Part shown: positions 34,076 through 45,542 of the stretch, one piece after another
How the letters are laid out: each line of letters starts with the position of its first letter
How positions within the stretch are numbered: position 1 is the first letter of the stretch
Origin: Camarhynchus parvulus
Taxonomy: Eukaryota > Chordata > Aves > Passeriformes > Thraupidae
Direction: 5' to 3'
Length of the DNA stretch: 64,000 bases
Assembly (NCBI RefSeq): GCF_901933205.1
Contig: NC_044574.1
Coordinates: 248,001-312,000 of the forward strand
Notes under the pieces: model-generated
Seen by the model: only the letters and a program-made list of their open reading frames with translations
What the model was told of the DNA's origin: nothing
The model's database searches: none
Translations under genes and position numbers: made by a program

Positions 34076-36069
34076 CTGCTTTCCCAGGAGCGCAGAGCCC
34101 AGCAGGGACGGGCCAAGGGGGAGCAGGCACTGCAGGTGGGCGAGCTCTGCCAGCCCTGCCCGCTCAGCCCCGGCACTGCCAGGAGGGGCTCTGTTCCTCT
34201 GTTGCCACAGGGGATTCTGACAGAGCCTTTTGAAACAAGGGAGCTGTTCTGAACTGCAGATTGACAGGAACAAGCTTGCCATAGTTTTGTTCCTTTTTAT
34301 TTTTTCAGTGAAATGTGTTCTTCTGAAAAAAATTCTTCTAGCAGGAGAACTACCTTTCAATTTGTCCTCTCTCACTTTTGGGTTGAGAAGAAAGAGGTCA
34401 TTTATATATTTTTTAGGAAAGGAAAAGGAATATAAAGTCCACTAGAGGGAAAAAGAAATCATTAATATCTTGGTAGCAGGGTATTTTTATCAAAAGGTGG
34501 CAAACTTTAAAGACATTAGAAGTCATGTTTTAAAATGACCAAGTGGAAAGTTATAAAAATGAACAAGTCTTGTGTGAAAATGATGAAGGGAATTTCAGGC
34601 ACAATAGAAATCATCTGTGAAAATTGCTAGGAGAGCAGGGAAGACATTTCTGTCTCCAAAAGCAAAATAAAATGCTATTCACAGTAATTCATACTAATTA
34701 TTAGCCTTAAGTAGTACTAATTTTTACCCAGCAATAATTACTATTTAAGGCTCCAGAGCTCTGGAAAAAATATTTTCTGGGTGTGGTAAGGTCCTTGCAG
34801 AGCAATCTGCACAGCATTAGTGGGCAGCCTGTTGAGGGAGAAGTTTTATTTTTCCTCTGCACCAACATGGACAGACAGAAATATCACATTCCTGTTGATG
34901 CAAATAACGGATTGCTCCCGTCAGAACTGACAAAGCCACTCATTTAAGGAGAGTTTCCCTCTCTCACACACATAGATGCAGTTTTCAAGAGATTTTTTTC
35001 TGCTTTTCCCCCAGGATCTGTGTTCCCAAACCAGGTGAAAATTGGGCAGAGTATCCCATGTTTGATGGGATCTGTGCAGAGCATGTACCAAACCCAGGCC
35101 AGGAACCCTGCAAGTGTTTCTTGGGATCTGTGGTGCTCAGGTTGCTCAGGCTGCTCACAGGTGTAGCCCTGTGTCCTTGTCAAATTAATTACACTCTTTG
35201 TATGTAATTCTATCAGTGCTTCCTGGAGCCCTGATTTTCCATAAAGTCTTCCTGAAAGCCTCAGTACAGCCCTGTGAGTGGGATTTCTGTTCAGGTGAAT
35301 ATCAGGGGACACTACAGCAGGCACGGGCTTCCCCCAAGCCCTGTCCCTTGTCCTCAGGGGTGGCACTGTGCTCCTGCTGTGTCCTCGCACTGCCATCAGT
35401 GTGGCTGCTGGGGGACAGCTCAGGGAGCTGATCTGCCTCAAAAGCAGCTGAGGAAATAAAAACACAGTTCAGTGCTGCACGCTGCCTGCTCCGGGCCACC
35501 CTGTGTGCTTGTGCCAGCAGGAAGCTGGGATCTCCATCCAGGCTGGCTGGTGGTGACACCGCCATCAGGAGAGCCCTAATCTCACCAAGAACTGCCTCCT
35601 GCAGCCAGGGGCATCCCGAAAATGCCACAGAGAACACACCAGAGGTGAGGAGCTCGCACTGCTGCGCACTGGGATGAAGCTGGGAATTGCCAGGCTCATC
35701 CCTGCCCTCTCCAGCCCTGCAGGAGATCCCAGACACATCTCCATGTCCATCCACAACACAAACATCCCCAAAATACCTAGGGAAAAGGCTGAGGGTGTCC
35801 AGGAGCATCTGCCGGGGTGGTGCTGTGCCTGCAGGGGTCAAACACCAGTCCAGGGGTGAAAAGGTCCCCCAGGACCAGAAGGGCAAAGGGTGAACAGCAG
35901 CTGATGGCTTTGCTCTGGCGTGGAGCAGAGGTGACAAGTGTATCCCTGACACCTGTCCCCTATTCCCAACGGCACTGCCGACAATGGGACTGGCCATTTG
36001 CTCTTTTCTCTAAGCCCACTTTCTCTAGAGAAATCGATCAGCCCACCAGCCAGTCAGTCAGGCAGTCAA
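34076..36069. other. unique sequence with an AT-rich block at 34240-34960
   Basis: The AT-rich block contains TAATAATTA-like words and an ATGCAAATAACGG run, and has no simple repeats, so it is a candidate conserved non-coding region. From 35300 to 36000 a minus-strand open frame of 231 codons exists with no recognisable domain. I leave it uncalled. Confidence 0.4.
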
Positions 36070-36440
36070 TCAATGAGGGAGCCAATCCGAGCCGCTTGGA
36101 AAGCGGATCCTGCCGAGACCGGGACTCGCACCCGAACCCCGAGAGCCTGAGGGAAAAGCTGCAGCCCTGGGGGAGGCTGAGCCCGCCCAGCCCGGGCACA
36201 GCCCCTGCCCGGGACGGAGGAGCGGCCATCCCGGCCGTGCCGAGCCGTGCCGTGCCCCCGGGCACTCCCAGCCCCGGAGCAAAGCGGGCCCGGCTGAACA
36301 CGGCCGGGCCCTCCTGGCGGGTCGGATTTGCCCCCATCCCCATCTTTGGGACCTGGAAGGGTTGCTGCTGCTGACATCTAGTGACAGGGAGAGCCGGCAC
36401 GGGGAGTCACCTGGAGCTCCGGGAGAGCCTCCCCACCGCG
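36070..36440. promoter_or_regulatory. CpG-rich segment
   Basis: Dense CpG (for example GAGACCGGGACTCGCACCCG and CCGTGCCGAGCCGTGCCGTG) contrasting with CpG-poor DNA to the left. It may be an outlying part of the CpG island around the minus-strand exon at 38.2 kb, separated from it by the 17-bp array. Confidence 0.55.
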
Positions 36441-36449
36441 GGAGAACCC

Positions 36450-37112
36450 GCTCGGTCCTGCCCGGGGCTTGGTCCTGCCCGGAGCTCTCTGTCCTGCTCA
36501 GAAGCTCGATCCTGCCCGGAGCTCGGTCCTGCCCGGAGCTCTCTGTCCTGCCCGGAGCTACATACATCCTGCCCAGGAGCTCCGTCCTGCCCAGGGGTTC
36601 GGTCCTGCCCGGAGCTCGGTCCTTCCCGGAGCTCGGTCCTGCCCGGAGCTCCCTGTCCTTCCCGGAGCTCTGTCCTGCCCGGAGCTCCCTGTCCTTCCCG
36701 GAGCTCGGTCCTGCCCGGAGCTCGGTCCTGCCCGGAGCTCTGTCCTTCCCGGAGCTCTGTCCTGCCTGGAGCTCGGTCCTGCCCGGAGCTCCGTCCTGCC
36801 CAGGAGCTCGGTCCTGCCAGGGGTTCGGTCCTGCCCAGGGGCTCGGTCCTGCCCAGGGGTTCGGTCCTGCCAGGGGCTCGGTCCTGCCCAGGAGCTCGGT
36901 CCTGCCAGGGGTTCGGTCCTGCCCAGGGGTTCGGTCCTGCCCAGGGGTTCGGTCCTGCCCAGGAGCTCGGTTCTGTCAGGAGCTCTCTGACCTGTCCAGG
37001 GGTTCGGTTCTCCCCAGGAGCTCGTTCCTGCCCGGAGCTCGGTCCTGTCAGGAGCTCCGTGTCCTGCCCGGAGCTCGGTCCTGCCCGGGGCTCGGTTCTC
37101 CCCAGGAGCGGG
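36450..37112. repeat. 17/18-bp CpG-containing minisatellite next to a promoter
   Basis: About 38 units of CCTGCCCGGAGCTCGGT (17 bp) and CCTGCCCAGGGGTTCGGT (18 bp). The first form dominates the left half, the second dominates 36790-36970. It lies about 1.1 kb downstream (minus strand) of the proposed first coding exon, inside its first intron. Confidence 0.95.
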
Positions 37113-37299
37113 GCTCCAGCGGGATCGAGTGCGGGCGCCCCACGATGTCCCAGCCACTTGCAGTCACCCCAAGACCTTTTCCTCCTGCAGTGGCACCCGA
37201 ATTGAACAGGCGCATCCCATTCCCAGCCTCCCCACAGCCCTTCCTGGTCTTTTTAAGCACAGACTCAATGTTGGCTTTGGTTCCTCATCGGAGCACAGG
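37113..37299. other. short unique segment
   Basis: No recognised feature. Confidence 0.4.
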
Positions 37300-37972
37300 G
37301 AGGGGACAGAATGCCCCAAGGGGAGGAGCCGCGGGGGCACCTGGGCATCCCCAGCCGCTGCCGGGGGCTGCAGCCCCTTCAGCCACGTTCCCTTCCTCCA
37401 GGGCCGCGGGAGCCCCGGGAATCGCGCGGGAGACGCGGCCGCTCCGGGCTGAGCGGAGGGAGGGAGGATGCGAGCGGGATGCTCAAAGCACGGGAGCTGC
37501 AGCCACATCCCCGCGCACTCGGGGACAGCGGCTCCCCGCCACGCCGGGGGACGAGGGCTGCCACAGGGGTGGGGGGAACATCTGGGGCGCTCACTCCCTG
37601 CCCTCGGTGCAAGAACAAAGCGTTGAGCACAGCTGGGTTCGGGGGGTGTGAGGGAATCGCAGCGCGGACCCCCGAGCGCAGCCCGGCGGCTCGCTCGGGC
37701 TGTGACAGAGCGGTGACAGCGGTGACAGAGCTGGGGCTGCCACCCCGCACACACTGCCCCAAGCCCCGGCACACCGGGGCATTCCCGGCCGTGCGGAGCC
37801 TGCCTCCCCTCGCAGCACAGCACAGCACAGCCCCTCCGAGCCCTGTGCCCCAGAAGCGCTGAATGCGCGGGGCACATCTGGGCATCTCCGCGGCAGCAGG
37901 ACCATCCGAAAGCACAGCAGCGAGCCCAGCTCGCCTCCAGAGCAGAGGAGGCACCAGAAAGCCGATGGATGA

Positions 37973-38125
37973 GCACGGAGTCGCGGAATGGTTCGGGCTG
38001 GAAAGGACCTTCCCGAGCATCTCGTTCCGACCCCCCTGCCTCGGGCAGCGACACCTTGCACGAGCCCGGGCGGCTCCAAGCGCGTCCAGCCCGGCCTCGG
38101 TGGTGCCAGCCGGGCTCATCGCCGC
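37973..38125 (-). mobile_element. CR1 LINE 3' fragment inside the CpG island
   Basis: Plus strand reads 'ggagtcgcggaatggttcgg', 'gctggaaaggaccttcccga', 'cccccctgcctcgggcagcg' and 'cgtccagcccggcctcggt'. It is an antisense CR1 tail in which many positions have become or stayed CpG, unlike the other copies in the window. It sits in the proposed first intron, about 110-260 bp downstream of the exon. Confidence 0.82.
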
Positions 38126-38233
38126 TCCCGGAGCACGGGGGAGCGGAGCCCCCCTGCGCGGGGGTGCCCGCAATGCCCCCCAAGCGAGCCCGGCAGAAAG
38201 TTGCGCCCCGCTCGCCCGCGCCGCGCTACTCAC

Positions 38234-38273
38234 CCAGGAGGATCAGGGCGCAGAAGCAGAGGATGGCCCTCAT
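38234..38273 (-). CDS. first coding exon of a secreted or membrane protein (partial gene)
   Basis: Seen: on the minus strand the ATG at 38273-38271 has A at -3 (GGGACGATGA), a good Kozak context. It opens a 40-bp segment encoding MRAILCFCALILL plus the first base of a Gly codon. The segment ends in CCTGG directly before GTGAGTAG, a near-perfect splice donor, with a stop two codons inside the intron. The peptide is a basic residue followed by a hydrophobic core, as in a signal peptide. The exon sits in a CpG island. Known: many secreted proteins and Ig-, EGF- or Ly6-type receptors have a short signal-peptide exon ending in phase 1. Inference: this is exon 1 or 2 of such a gene transcribed leftward. 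I could not find the next exon or recognise the protein, so no symbol is given. An upstream frame from 38533 ends in a TGA overlapping this ATG. A chance signal-like frame with a donor is the alternative. Confidence 0.62.
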
Positions 38274-38784
38274 CGTCCCGCTGGGCTCGGCTCGGACCCC
38301 CGGCCCGGCGCGGCTCGGCGCGGCTCGGCGGTGCCGGAGGATGCGCGGAGGGCTGGGCAGGGCGGAGGGGGGGGCGGCCCCGCGGCCCGGCCCGGCCCCC
38401 CGGCCCGAGCGCTGCCCCGGCCCCGGCCCCGCTCCGGGCCCGGGTCACGGCCGCAGCCGCGCCGGGCCCCGCGGGCTGCCCGCCGCCCCCCGCGCCATGC
38501 TCCGCCGAGGGGCCGCTCCCGGGATGGCCGCACTGATGCTATGCGTGTGGATTACTTAATTGGCCTTTCTTCTTATTATGATTTTTTTCCTTTGTTTGTT
38601 TTTGTTTGGGTTTTTTTTCCCTTGTGGTGTGTTTTTCTGTTTTGTTTTCTCCTCCTGTCTCAGCACGGAACTCGCGGCGGGCGCAGCTCCCCGTGCCCGC
38701 GCACCGGAGCAGCCTCGCCGCCTTCCCCGGGCCGCCCCCGCCCGCCGCGGCCCTGGGGAGGGGCTTGGGGCCCGGCCCCCGCTC

Positions 38785-38815
38785 CTCCTCCTCCTCCTCC
38801 TCCTCCTCCCCAGCC
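38785..38815. repeat. (CTC)n trinucleotide tract
   Basis: About nine perfect CTC units in the second lobe of the CpG island. Confidence 0.93.
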
Positions 38816-38870
38816 CCGCCTCCCCGGCCCCGCATCCCGGCCCCGGGCGGGGGTTCTCTCTCTCATCTCC

Positions 38871-39498
38871 TCCACCCGTGCCTTGGCATGGCCCTTGCAC
38901 CCTGCCAGCGGGCTGCCTTCAGCCTCCCCGCTGCCCTCCTGGAGGGTCCCGGGGTCTCTCCCCTCCTCCCAGCCCTCCCGTTCGGGTGGAAGCACGGGCC
39001 TCATCGCCTTGGAGATGTGTCCTGCTCCCGACTGGTGTTGGCAGTGACACTGCCCTGAACACTTGGGCCACGTCCTGCCCCCCTCCCGGCCGCGGCACCT
39101 TCCATAATCCCCTAGCACGTGATGACGTCCCAGTTCCCCCCCAAAAGCCTCTGTAAATTCGGGTGATGTGCTTCCATGACTTCCCATCCAGCTCCCCACA
39201 CCTCCTTCACCCTGGTGCACTGGTCCCTCACCACCATTCCCGGCGGCTTCCCCCAGCTCTGATCCCCAGGGCCCAGCAAGTGACCCTGGATTAGGGAGCA
39301 GAGCCTGGCTCCTTAATCTTTGTGATGATGAGTGAGCAGCATTTCCCACTGCCTCCATTTCGTGCACGGAGTACCTGAGACACAAAATGTGAAGTGACAT
39401 CTTCCGGTTCCCCAGTAAGGAACTGACCCATGGAGCAGGGACAGCCTCATTGCTGAGCCAGTGTGCTGTGCTCAGCCACCCCCTGCTCCTACACAGCC
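38871..39498. other. unique non-coding sequence
   Basis: Upstream of the proposed promoter with respect to the minus-strand gene. No recognised exon. Confidence 0.45.
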
Positions 39499-39742
39499 TC
39501 CCTTCCCTTCCCTTCCCTTCCCTTCCCTTCCCTTCCCTTCCCTTCCCTTCCCTTCCCTTCCCCTTCCCTTCCCTTCCCTTCCCTTCCCTTCCCTTCCTTC
39601 CCTTCCCTTCCCTTCCCTTCCCTTCCCTTCCCTTCCCTTCCTTCCCTTCCCTTCCCTTTCCTTCCCTTCCCTTCCCTTCCCTTCCCTTCCCTTCCCTTCC
39701 CTTCCCTTCCCTTCCCTTCCCTTCCCTTCCCTTCCCTTCCCT
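39499..39742. repeat. (CCCTT)n polypyrimidine pentanucleotide tract
   Basis: About 48 CCCTT units with a few one-base interruptions (near 39560, 39597, 39641 and 39659). The plus strand is pure pyrimidine for about 244 bp, so the tract is a candidate for triplex (H-DNA) structure. Confidence 0.97.
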
Positions 39743-41228
39743 GGGTGATTCAGGGGATGACCAGGACACTTTTCCCCCAGGCAGTGCTTTAGGATATTTG
39801 CAGAGAGAGCTTTTTCCCACTGCTGGCTCAGATCTTTTCACTGAACAGGTATTTAAATGCTCTGGGAAGTTGGGGTTTTTTTTCCGCTGGAGCTGTTCAG
39901 GGTTCTTAACTTGCATTTCCTTGTGGCATCACCTCATTAATCCTTCCTGCAAAGAAACTGCACACTTTTATTTTTCAGGAGTAAAACAGAGAAGGGAAAT
40001 AATTCATACAGCCATTTGTAGGTGTTATATATCAAACAGAAAAAGTCAAGAAAGTACTTTTTATTTTCCTTTTTCCTTTTTTTTCTTCCCACTTGGCAAA
40101 TCAAAAGGAAAGTGTGATCCTTGGCCTTCCTCCCTGGCCTTCCTCTCCTTTTGAAAGCTTCTACCATGTTCCAGCCTGGAACTATCCATTTAACAGGTTT
40201 CCTAGTCCTCTGCCAGAACTGAAAGTTGTAAATACATGAATGTCTCTAGCAAGTGTATTTCACACCCAAAATGAGCATTTCCTGAGCTACTCAGTGGGGA
40301 AAAAGAAAGTGTTAATAAAGCCTCATTTGGAGTAAAAAACATTGCTCTGGAGCTGCTTTTTTGATTTCTTTAAGAACAGTATGATTATGTTTAAGCAAAT
40401 TTCAAGCTGAAATTGCACTGAGCTGCAGGTGAAACATCAACTGGGAAACTGGGGAAATGATTGGATTTTTCTGCTTATTATTATTTTTAATTATTTTGCA
40501 GATTCTTTTTCAGTGTTCTATTTTTGAAGTGGCTGCTTGTCCAGGGGAAAAAAATCACTGGAACATATGTGAGTTTTAGTGGGATTTTTAACAAATTAAA
40601 AAAAAATCATAGGAAAATGTCTTTGCCTCCCTCAGGAATGAGGAATTCTGGTGCTCTTGGACCAAAGGAGGTGCCCTGAGCCCCATCACATCAAAGAGAT
40701 GGGTTTAGCTCAGTCCCACCCCACACAAGAGAGCTGCCATGGGAGGACTTGCTTTCCCTGGCTCTGCCTGGTCCCTCTTTGAGGTGTGAGCAGCAGGAAA
40801 TCCTTCCTTTTGGTCCATGAAATTCCTGCATCCCCACAGCTGCGGCCAGAGGAGCAGAGTGGAGGCTGCCTCGTGTCACCCCTTGGGCTGAGGCTTGGTC
40901 CCCCCCCTGGACAAAGGGAAGCTGCCAAGGAATCAGTGCAATGAAAGCATCATTTCTTCCTAAGTCTGAAGAGGAAATAAAAAATGGGAGTTTGGGGATG
41001 TGGAAAGTGCAGGCACAGACAACCCCCACTGGCCATGCCACCAGGGAGGCATTTCCTGCCCTCTGTAATTACTCGTGGGACAACCAGGACAGACAAGAGC
41101 TGCACTGGGAAAAGCTGCCCAGAAAAGATCCTACAGATCCTGTGGGGAGAGAGGAACCATTGTTCCCTGCAGCCCCATTCATCAGAGCTGGCTCTCCCCT
41201 CCTCGCTGGGTGGGTGCTGGGATGAGGG
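39743..41228. other. unique sequence, AT-rich 39880-40640
   Basis: AT-rich single-copy DNA followed by ordinary sequence. No exon or transposon recognised. T and A runs at 40075-40085 and 40599-40606. Confidence 0.42.
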
Positions 41229-41632
41229 AGGGAAGTAAAAGCCATTTATTCCATGAGTGGGGAAGTAAAGGCGCTCCTTCCATGAGTGGTGGAGTAGTAA
41301 AGGCATTTATTCCATGAGTGGGGGAAGTAAAGGCACTCCTTCCACGAATGAACTAAAGCCATTTATTCTACGAGTGGAGTAAAGGCACTCCTTCCATGAG
41401 TGGGGGAAGTAAAGCCATTTATTCCATGAGTGGGGGAAGTAAAGGCACTCCTTCCACGAGTGAAGTAAAGCCATTTATTCCATGAGTGGAGGGAAGTAAA
41501 GCCATTTATTCCATGAGTGGGGGAAGTAAAGGCACTCCTTCCATGAATGGGGGAAGTAAAGCCACTCCTTCCCCGAGTGAAGTAAAGGCATTTATTCCAT
41601 GAGTGGAGGGAAGTAAAGGCACTCCTTCCACC
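41229..41632. repeat. about 30-bp minisatellite with two alternating unit types
   Basis: Unit A is AGTAAAGCCATTTATTCCAT + GAGTGGGGGA; unit B is AGTAAAGGCACTCCTTCCAT + GAGTGGGGGA. About 14 units, A and B mostly alternating, with shortened units such as 'acgagtga'. Confidence 0.94.
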
Positions 41633-42084
41633 CCCTCCCGAAAGTCACCTGCTCCCTTTCTGTGCAAACAAGTCAAGGTATTGATCAGTCAGCTGGAAAA
41701 ACATCCCATTGTTGCTCCTGTTAGACCTATCCCAAAAAGCTGCTCCCCAGAGCTCCAGACAACAGATTTAGCAAAGGCAGTGGAAGAAAGGATTGTTTGG
41801 GAAGGTCCGTGGAGAAATCACTGGGCAGCGAAAGCACAGAAAATATGCTGATTAAAAGAAATGCACTTGTGAGAGTGAAACTGGTCCCACTGGAAACCAA
41901 GGACAACTTTGGAGTGTGTTCTACAGTCAGGTTGCTGTGCAGGACCCTGCCATGCACAGTCCCATGGCCAGAGATGGCCTCCAAGTCCCAAAGCAGCCGT
42001 GGGAGCAAGGCAGGAGAGCTGCAGGGCCCTTCCCATGGGTGGGGGGGTCACTGCTGAGAGCAGCTACCCTGTCCTGAGCTGGAG
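41633..42084. other. unique non-coding sequence
   Basis: Single-copy DNA, nothing recognised. Confidence 0.45.
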
Positions 42085-42585
42085 AACCTGCTGGGACCTG
42101 CATCCCCTGCTCCTGGAGCCTGCATCCCCCTCTGGGACCTGCATCCCCCTGCAGGGATGTGCATCCCCTGTTCCTGGAACCTGCATCCCCTGCTGCTCCT
42201 GGGACCTGCATCTCCTCTGGAACCTGCATCCCCTGCTGCTCCTGGGATCTGGGACCTGCATCCCCCTCTGGGACCTGCATCCCCCTCTGGGACCTGCATC
42301 CCCTGCTACTCCTGGGACCTGCATCTGCTGTTCCTGGACCTGCATCCCCTGCTGCTCCTGGGACCTGCATCTCCTCTGGAACCTGCATCCCCTGCTGCTC
42401 CTGGGACCTGCATCTCCTCTGGGACCTGCATCCCCTGCTACTCCTGGGACCTGCATCTCCCATCTGGGACCTGCATCCCCTGCTACTCCTGGGCCCTGCA
42501 TCTCCCATTCCTGGGACCTGCATCCCCTGCTACTCCTGGGCCCTGCATCTCCTGTTCCTGGAACCTGCATCCCCTGCTGCTGCTC
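42085..42585. repeat. 21-36-bp minisatellite (GGGACCTGCATCCCC)
   Basis: Units of CTGGGACCTGCATCCCCTGC + TGCTC, alternating with shorter CTGGGACCTGCATCTCC forms; about 20 repeats of the core GACCTGCATC. Confidence 0.95.
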
Positions 42586-43327
42586 GGGCTCCAGCTCAGC
42601 TGATCTGCAGCCCCTCTGGCCATGGGGCTGCTCCTGATTCAAGGAGGGGCAGAAGGAGGCTCCTGGCTCTGGCCTTCAGCCGTGTGGGGAGTGCAGGAGC
42701 TGTGAACTGAAACCTGGGGGGTTGTGTTCAGGAACTTTTCCTCTTGCTCCTCTTTATTGCTTGCAGCTGTGTTCTTGTGGGACCCTCTCATCGCTGAACT
42801 TCTGGAACACTTCAGCCTCTGAAACTGGACTGGCAGGAGAGTAGGAGAGTTGCTTGTTAGCATTTAGGATCAAATAAAACCCCAGCAAATGCCAGTACCT
42901 GCAGCTGCTGTGAGACCTTTTCAGGAATATCTTCATTCTCCCAAGGACTCTGGAGGGTCTCAGCGCCTGTAGGGTGTGTAAAGTCATTGCCAAGCAGGTT
43001 TGACTTGCCATGGCTTGCAATAATTTTGATGTTTCCAAAGGGAAAAGGGAATTTGAGTGATGTAATGACCCCAATCTCCCTGTACTCTTTGTATATTCAT
43101 TCAGGGGACCCCTCAAAAGGAAACAAGGAAGCTGGACAGACGCTGTCCCGAAGTGAAGGAAGAACCATGGCTGATACCCAGCTGTGTGCTTGCCTTGGTG
43201 TCCGTAAGAAAGATCCCTCAGAAAAAAATCAACGTGGCAACTTTGCTTTCTGGACTATGAACCATTGAGGAGGGTGGGAACAGCAAAGTGCACTGAGAAA
43301 GAAATTGTGCTGAGAAATGAGAAATAT
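42586..43327. other. unique sequence with an exon-like segment
   Basis: Mostly ordinary single-copy DNA. A 99-bp segment at 43105-43203 is preceded by a T-rich stretch ending TTCATTCAG and followed by GTAAGA, and is open in one frame. The peptide is not recognised and the acceptor tract is weak, so it is noted but not called a gene. Confidence 0.3.
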
Positions 43328-43445
43328 GGATTCATGGAATGGTTTAGGGTGGCAGGGCCCTTAAAGCCCATCCTGTTCCACCCCTGACACCTTCCAGTGC
43401 CCCAGAGTGCTCCCAGCCCCGGCCAGCCTGGCCTTGAACAACTGA
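43328..43445 (-). mobile_element. CR1 LINE 3' fragment
   Basis: Antisense tail: 'ggattcatggaatggtttag', 'cccttaaagcccatcctgtt', 'ccacccctgacacc', with the usual 'catggcaggg' block deleted, then 'ggccagcctggccttgaaca'. Confidence 0.88.
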
Positions 43446-45542
43446 TTTGTTTCAGATTTGCCATAACAATTCTGGCTCCCAATATGGAAATTAAGTTCCC
43501 ATGAAAAACCTCCACGAAGTGTAGCAGGAGCTGAATATCTCACAGAAGACCTCAAGAATGAGCAGAAACAGGATGAAATAGCTCAGAACCTGTAGTCACA
43601 AACGTGCAAGTAAAGTTTCCTTGCAAAGGGCCCTCCCTAAACCCTTCCTCTGCAGGATGGAATTCCCAGTGAGCCTGGCAGGATGAACTGGCCATGGGCA
43701 CACGGGGACTGGGGCAGCATTTCTGGTCACAGGGAAATGCTGGAGGCACCATGCCCAGGGGCAGGATGTGCTTTAAAGCACCTGAGCCTCTGAAAAACCA
43801 AACAAGGCACTGCTGGAGGCTTCCTGCTCATCAGCCCTGTGAAGTGACGAGGAGGAAGGAATATTTTGGGACAGATCCCTGGGTGAGATAGACCCAACAG
43901 TGTGCTGTCTCTGCCAGGGTGTGACACCGTGTCTGGTCCAGCTCCAGCTCCTGGGATGGAACCACCTCTCCTAAATGCACTTGAGATGTGCAAAGAGCCC
44001 TGTCAACAGCAGCTCGCCAAGCTGGGTGGCTTTCTCTGGGCTGCAGTAGCCTTGGTAACTCTCAGGGGAAAAAATAACCTAATTTTCTCTTTCATCCATA
44101 AGCCAAACCCTTTAATTTGCTTTCAAGTGAATTAAACATAAGCCTCCATTTTTTAAATTCCTTTGTCCTAATTTAAAAGTAGTGACATTTATCAAAGGAG
44201 TTTTCTGGGTTCCCCGTTTGCAGCTCATTGTTTTAGTATTTTTTTAATAAACCAGAGACTGATTTTTTTATTGCTGGAATGCTTTGCTTCCCTCCTCCTT
44301 TTGTTAATAACAAGGGGATATTGTTCTCATTTCTAAACTTGCCCTACTGACCTGGAGAGCAGCGTGTGTCCTGCTGCACTACCCAGGTGCTTGTGGTTGA
44401 TAACTGAGCTTGGCCATCATTGTCCTGGCTGATGAAGGAGCATCCAGAGGGCACAGAGCCTCGTTCAGTGTCCCCAGTGCACCTTCCACCCTTCAATATC
44501 CCACACGCAGTGACCCACAGTTCATCCCACGGGGTTATTGCAGGCACCAGGTGCTGGAGAACAGCCCTGGTGTTGTGAAAACAGGGACATAGCAGCACCA
44601 ACCTGTTTGTGTTTCCAGAAACAGCAGCTGCTTGAACAACTTTTGCCCTGAAATGTGGGCTTGGCGCCCTTGATCCTTTCTGAACAAGAGATTTCTCTTG
44701 TTCAGTGTTTGCACAGCATCACCCACACTGAAACCATCCCCTAAACACAGCACAGAATACAGCTGGGGCAAGGCATCACCTGCCCGTGCTGGGGGACCCT
44801 CCTGCAGAGCCTGAGCCTTTGCTTCCCACCCTTGCTTTGTTTTGGGGTGCTTGCCATGGGCTGAGGCTGAGGGGAGCCCGGGGGAGCTCTGTTTGTGCTC
44901 TGCCTGCAGGGCGACACTGGAATGTTCCCTGAGCTCGGCTGGAAGGACAGGGGGACGAAGGGCGCCCATCAGGAGGTGACAGCCCTTCTCCACACAGCCT
45001 TACTCATTCCAGCACCAGGCTGTTTGTCAGTGCCTCATGACAAATCCCCATTTCCCCTCCGAATTATGGGCTGTACTTTGGTTTGCTTTCTGACCCTGGT
45101 AGCCTTCCAGCCTGCATTAAGTTATCTCAGAGCAGCTGATCTCCTGTCAGTGTTAATCTTGGGTCCTGGCGTGTGGGGAGGAGTGATGGCAAGTGTTTAG
45201 CACCAGACCCAATTCACAGCCTCTCCTGGCTTGGTGCAGCCAAGGTCACAGCCTGAGGCTTGCACTCTGACAGTGTTCCTGTCTGCCTAGAGACCTCCCT
45301 GAGGTGCTGAGGGCTGAGGAGATCACCCTTAGAGCAGGGCTGGATAAAACAGAATTACACATTTAAAACCTGGGAGCCCTGGGCTGTACTCAGCTCAGGG
45401 ACAGGACTGGTGTCAGCAGGAGCTATGCTGGATGAGGGGGGAATGAAGCTGAAAGCAAATTTAAACTGTGGTTTCCTTATCCCTTTGCTGGGGTCTGGGA
45501 GGGTTTACACAAAGGCTTCTCTCTCGTGTGTGTGGCCCAGCC
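43446..45542. other. unique non-coding sequence
   Basis: Two kilobases of single-copy DNA with AT-rich parts at 44060-44340. A short frame at 45064-45200 starts with a hydrophobic stretch, but lacks a donor or other support. No gene called. Confidence 0.42.

Larger units (their letters stand above)
37300..38870 (-). promoter_or_regulatory. CpG island with probable promoter
   Basis: CpG-dense from about 37.3 kb to 38.53 kb, interrupted by a T-rich stretch (38560-38660), then CpG-dense again to about 38.87 kb. The densest part (38270-38530) is directly upstream of the minus-strand ATG at 38273 and has GGCCCCGGCCC-type SP-family words. No TATA box is seen. This fits a broad CpG-island promoter reading leftward. 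A promoter reading rightward is also possible, but no exon was found there. Confidence 0.7.

Noticed and set aside
32664..34252. Two plus-strand frames of 518 codons rich in Pro, Ser and His
   Set aside because: Frames over a C-rich tandem array; the two overlap each other in different phases, so neither shows coding constraint.
35302..35997. A 231-codon minus-strand frame between the repeats and the CpG island
   Set aside because: No recognisable domain, overlapping frames on the other strand, and it does not connect to the 38-kb exon by visible splice sites.
45064..45200. Short plus-strand frame starting with a hydrophobic, signal-like stretch
   Set aside because: No splice donor, no supporting CpG or promoter context, and stops shortly after.
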